Shown here: piece by piece, positions 12,995 to 15,675 of the stretch
Position numbering within the stretch: position 1 is the first letter of the stretch
How the letters are laid out: each line of letters opens with the position of its first letter
Source: an uncultured Blautia sp.
GTDB taxonomy: Bacteria > Bacillota > Clostridia > Lachnospirales > Lachnospiraceae
Length of the DNA: 15,675 bases
Assembly: GCF_934424005.1 (NCBI RefSeq)
Contig: NZ_CAKRXI010000051.1
Span: 1 to 15,675, forward strand
Direction of reading: 5' to 3'
Notes under the pieces: generated by a model
Told to the model about the DNA's origin: nothing
Databases searched by the model: none
What the model saw: only the letters and a program-made list of their open reading frames with translations
Translations under genes and position numbers: made by a program

Positions 12995-14416
12995 TCAGAT
13001 TGCCCGTTTGATATTGGCTGTATGTTCGGAAGGAACTTCTGTCATTAGGTACGGGTCAAGAATCCGGGCCAGATCATTTTCTGAAAGAAGTTCGCACTCT
13101 AATACAAGTGAGCGGACAGTTTTACCCGTTTTGACAGCAGCTTTGGCGATAGAAGCAGCCGTTTTGTATCCGATATAAGGACAAAGTGCAGTCGCGATGC
13201 CGGCACTGCTTTCAAGAAGTTCGCGACAATGTTCTTTGTTTGCAGTGATACCTGTGATGCAGTTGTCTGTCAGTGTGGTGACAGCCTTTTCGAGAGTGGT
13301 AATGGATTCAAAAAGATTACAGAAAACAACTGGTTCAAATGCGTTCAGCTCCAGCTGACCGGCTTCAGCAGCCATCGTGATGGTGGTATCATGTCCCACA
13401 ATGTGGAATGCGACCTGACTGACAACTTCAGGAATGACCGGATTTATTTTGCCTGGCATAATAGAGGAACCATTCTGTTTTGCAGGAAGATTGATTTCAC
13501 CGAAACCGGTTTTCGGCCCGGATGCCATCAGTCTTAAATCATTACACATTTTGGAAAGATCAACAGCACATGTTTTGAGAACACCTGATACTGCAACGAA
13601 ACCATCAAGGTTTTCGGTAGCGTCAAACAGATCAGCAGACTGAGATAAAGGGTAGCCTGTGAGTATTGAAAGATTTGGGACAATTTCATGAAAATAGGAG
13701 TCGGAAACATTGATGGCGGTTCCTAATGCAGTTCCACCAAGGTTTACGGTACACATTTCCCTGCGGGATTTTTCTATACGTTTACGGTCTCTGGAAATCA
13801 TAGAAGCATAACCATGGAATACCTGGCCGAGACGAATCGGAACAGCATCCTGAAGCTGGGTACGTCCCATAGTGAGTACATCATCGAATTCATCCGCTTT
13901 TGCACGGAGGGCAGTTTCGAGACGGAGCAGTTCTGTGATAAGTGGATGAAGAAGATCAAGGACTGTTAATTTTCCGGCAGTTGGAATAACATCGTTTGTA
14001 GACTGTGCCATATTTACATGATCATTTGGATGAACGCGGGAATAGTTTCCTTTTACATCACCGAGGAGTTCACCGGCTCTGTTTGCAAGTACTTCGTTCA
14101 TATTCATGTTTGCACTTGTTCCGGCACCGCCTTGAATGGCATCAACGATAAATTCGTCAGAAAATTTTCCGGAAATCACCTCGTCGCAGGCAGTTTCAAT
14201 TGCATCTGCAACATCTTTGGACAGAAAACCAGCGGTATTGTTTGTGAACGCGGCTGCTTTTTTGATCAGAGCCAGATTTTTAATGAAAACAGGATGAAGG
14301 CTGGTTCCCGTGATCGGGAAGTTTTTTTTGGCCCGCAATGCCTGTACTCCATAATAAGCTTCAACAGGTACTTCCATAGTTCCGATAGAATCTGATTCAA
14401 GACGCGTTTTCATCAT
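12995..14416 (-). CDS. aspA: Aspartate ammonia-lyase (aspartase)
   Basis: A 473-residue cytoplasmic enzyme of the fumarase/aspartase superfamily, converting L-aspartate to fumarate and ammonia. Signature features are GTSANMNMNEVLANRA (99-114), HPNDHVNMAQSTND (129-142), TMGRTQLQDAVPIRLGQ (182-198) and the flexible catalytic loop GSSIMPGKINP (316-326) with Ser318 as the likely general base. Length matches bacterial AspA. The related class II fumarase is the alternative; QSTND and the TMGRTQLQDAVP segment favour aspartase. AAAGGAG lies 6 nt before the first of two ATGs. The gene is divergent from an Lrp/AsnC regulator (start 14690), which suggests that regulator controls it. It is 70 nt upstream of the radical SAM gene on the same strand, but that gene has its own promoter. 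Confidence 0.93.
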   Translation of the reverse strand: MMKTRLESDSIGTMEVPVEAYYGVQALRAKKNFPITGTSLHPVFIKNLALIKKAAAFTNNTAGFLSKDVADAIETACDEVISGKFSDEFIVDAIQGGAGTSANMNMNEVLANRAGELLGDVKGNYSRVHPNDHVNMAQSTNDVIPTAGKLTVLDLLHPLITELLRLETALRAKADEFDDVLTMGRTQLQDAVPIRLGQVFHGYASMISRDRKRIEKSRREMCTVNLGGTALGTAINVSDSYFHEIVPNLSILTGYPLSQSADLFDATENLDGFVAVSGVLKTCAVDLSKMCNDLRLMASGPKTGFGEINLPAKQNGSSIMPGKINPVIPEVVSQVAFHIVGHDTTITMAAEAGQLELNAFEPVVFCNLFESITTLEKAVTTLTDNCITGITANKEHCRELLESSAGIATALCPYIGYKTAASIAKAAVKTGKTVRSLVLECELLSENDLARILDPYLMTEVPSEHTANIKRAI

Positions 14417-14689
14417 AATAAACTCCTTTGCTTTTCGTTGAGATCATGTTGTGGTTACTGGTTATTGATGTTTAACAGCTGTCGTTTTTGATGAGTACAA
14501 AACTAGCACTTTAAAAGATAAATGTAAATACTTTTAAGAAAGTACCACGATAAAACACAAATAACGTACATGTGTATTTAATAAAATAAATAAATTCGTA
14601 CATTTACTTAAAATTATTAAGCCGTTGCTTGACCGTTCAGAAACAGAGTGCTATACTTGCCGCAAATAAAAGAAGCGGAGGCTTACGGT
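14417..14689. other. Divergent control region between aspA and the Lrp-type gene
   Basis: 273 AT-rich bases. Related short motifs containing GTAC recur (around 14495, 14549, 14568 and 14597; for example CGTACATGTG and CGTACATTTAC), and AAATGTAAATAC near 14520 partly mirrors ACATTTAC. These are the kind of spaced, degenerate sites Lrp/AsnC octamers bind, but no individual operator is certain. No convincing aspA promoter was fixed. Confidence 0.45.
14629..14657 (+). promoter_or_regulatory. Promoter of the Lrp/AsnC gene
   Basis: TTGACC (14629-14634), a 17-nt spacer and TATACT (14652-14657). The upstream in-frame ATG at 14648 overlaps this -10, which argues that translation starts at 14690. Confidence 0.78.
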
Positions 14690-15136
14690 ATGGAACATAA
14701 GCTTGATAATATAGACAAAAAGATCATAGAAATACTTCAGATAAATGCACGTACTCCGGTCAAGGAAATCGCAAAAGAAGTATTTCTTTCTTCACCGGCA
14801 GTTTCGGCAAGAATTGACCATCTGGAAAAAAGTGGTGTGATCACAGGATATTATGCACAGCTGAATCCGGAATTTCTTGGGTATCATATTAAGGCCTTTA
14901 TTAACCTGGAGGTGGAGCCTTTTCAGAAAAAAGAGTTTTATCCATTTATTCAGGATATTCCGAATGTGATTGAATGCAATTGTGTGACGGGTGAATATTC
15001 TATGCTGATAGAGGTGGGGTTTCAATCAACAGTAGAACTGGATCATTTCATAAATGTATTGCAGAAATTTGGAAGGACAAAAACGCTGATTGTATTTTCT
15101 ACATCGGTAGAACACAGAAATCTGCCTGTGAGTTGA
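14690..15136 (+). CDS. Lrp/AsnC-family transcriptional regulator
   Basis: A 148-residue two-domain regulator. An N-terminal AsnC helix-turn-helix (about 4-55) reads LDNIDKKIIEILQINARTPV, then EIAKEVFLSSPAVSARIDHLEK with recognition helix around 34-45, and the C-terminal RAM ligand-binding domain (about 66-140) contains IECNCVTGEYSMLIEVG, the GxY/D effector-site region. Such proteins form octamers and respond to amino acids. The ATG at 14690 is chosen because GGAGG (14677-14681) is 8 nt upstream. Divergence from aspA suggests it senses an amino acid such as aspartate or asparagine and controls aspartate breakdown; that is inference. The next gene starts 20 nt downstream and is probably in the same operon. 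Confidence 0.92.
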   Translation: MEHKLDNIDKKIIEILQINARTPVKEIAKEVFLSSPAVSARIDHLEKSGVITGYYAQLNPEFLGYHIKAFINLEVEPFQKKEFYPFIQDIPNVIECNCVTGEYSMLIEVGFQSTVELDHFINVLQKFGRTKTLIVFSTSVEHRNLPVS

Positions 15137-15156
15137 TTTTCATGAAGAGGTTACTA

Positions 15157-15675
15157 ATGAACGAAAACAAGATAAATGGGATATCCATGATTCCATTTGG
15201 ATTGCTGGCGGGGTTTGCCGATGATAAAGAGATTCGAATTACGGAGCTGGCAGAAAATGGATTTCAGTTTCGAACGGTGTGGGACTCGGAAAATGTCGAG
15301 AAATTTCGAATTTGTTTTTATAACGATAAAAAAGCTGCATATCATGAAATTTCTGTAACAGAATTCACGATTCAAGAAGAGCGAAAAGAACAATTTTATA
15401 CGGTATATTCTGTATTTGCAGAGCAGGAAGAGTTCAGAAAAGAAGTGCAGGGATTTGCCGCCCGTTACAGCCACTATATCCGGCTCAAAATGGAAGAAGA
15501 CGATAGTGGGCTGGCGGAGACAATGACAGGTTATCCGGCAGAGAAAGATGAAATTTTTGCAGAAAGTCTGGAGCAGCAGAGGAAAGAGTGGTTTCAGGAT
15601 GTGCAGATTGGTTCGTTCAGTGAAATGGAGATCCTTTCTGCTATGGTGAAGGAATATGGCAGACCGGTACATCTG
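15157..15675 (+). CDS. Uncharacterised protein with PilZ-like N-terminus, cut by window edge
   Basis: An open frame of 173 codons that runs off the right edge, so the C-terminus is missing. GAAGAGG lies 6 nt before the ATG at 15157, better placed than for the in-frame ATG at 15142. It starts MNENKINGISMIPFGLLAGF, then DDKEIRITELAENGFQFRT. The phrase ITELAENGFQFR resembles the strand motif of PilZ domains, which bind c-di-GMP, but the usual RxxxR motif is not evident. A charged, probably helical part follows (EEFRKEVQGFAARYSHYIRL, then many Glu/Lys). I do not recognise the family with certainty. It follows the Lrp-type gene by 20 nt and should be co-transcribed with it. The opposite strand is also open here, but has no supporting ribosome site. 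Confidence 0.75.
   Translation, partial: MNENKINGISMIPFGLLAGFADDKEIRITELAENGFQFRTVWDSENVEKFRICFYNDKKAAYHEISVTEFTIQEERKEQFYTVYSVFAEQEEFRKEVQGFAARYSHYIRLKMEEDDSGLAETMTGYPAEKDEIFAESLEQQRKEWFQDVQIGSFSEMEILSAMVKEYGRPVHL

Noticed and set aside
14648..14689. N-terminal extension of the Lrp/AsnC protein from ATG 14648
   Set aside because: This ATG overlaps the -10; GGAGG is correctly spaced for 14690, where family homology starts.
15154..15672. Long open frame on the minus strand at the right edge
   Set aside because: It mirrors the plus-strand frame starting at 15157, which has a good ribosome site, operon spacing and plausible protein composition.
1..15675. CRISPR arrays, tRNA or rRNA genes and complete insertion sequences
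   Set aside because: No regularly spaced repeats, cloverleaf, rRNA motifs or transposase frames were seen on either strand.

Overview
The window reads as a chromosomal segment of a low-GC Gram-positive gut anaerobe, most likely a Lachnospiraceae member (Clostridia). This rests on the AT-rich base composition, strong AGGAGG-type ribosome binding sites, a Bacillota-type LexA box and CcpA (cre) box, and gene families common in that group (class M sirtuin, DUF1848, a SlyD-type FKBP fused to a NifX-like domain, and the TIGR03916/TIGR03915 pair). No tRNA, rRNA, CRISPR array or intact transposase was seen.

Layout. 45-2335 (+): a class M sirtuin, a decayed DUF1848 gene with an internal deletion and frame change, and a small RelE/ParE-type toxin-antitoxin pair flanked by two nearly identical 59-bp direct repeats that each carry a terminator hairpin. 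2361-4254 (+): a HIT-family hydrolase translationally coupled to a MATE exporter, behind a perfect cre palindrome, an extended -10 and a 16-bp inverted repeat in the leader. 4255-4618: gene-free, with hairpins that may be relics of a mobile element. 4559-5872 (+): a MarR regulator with a consensus promoter and a palindromic operator at the expected transcription start, a likely membrane-protein remnant, and a seven-helix membrane protein. 5939-7156 (+): peptidase T, convergent with a one-base gap to an alpha/beta hydrolase on the minus strand (7158-7940). 8159-9073 (+): an isolated type IV pilin-like protein. 9205-10056 (+): the NifX-SlyD fusion, ending near a bidirectional terminator.

10386-12959 (-): a predicted DNA-repair pair, a radical SAM/HhH protein followed by its DUF4130 partner. 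The promoter of the radical SAM gene holds a perfect Gram-positive LexA (SOS) box between its -35 and -10 elements, and its ATG lies where transcription should begin, so the message may be leaderless. A 178-bp element of three consecutive hairpins separates the two genes. 12995-15675: aspartate ammonia-lyase (-) and a divergent Lrp/AsnC regulator (+), followed by a protein cut by the window edge.

The strongest candidate for a poorly described system is the SOS-controlled radical SAM/DUF4130 pair, with its unusual internal insert and the hairpin element between the genes. The other notable items are the NifX-SlyD fusion with a His/Cys-rich linker and the repeat-flanked toxin-antitoxin cassette.
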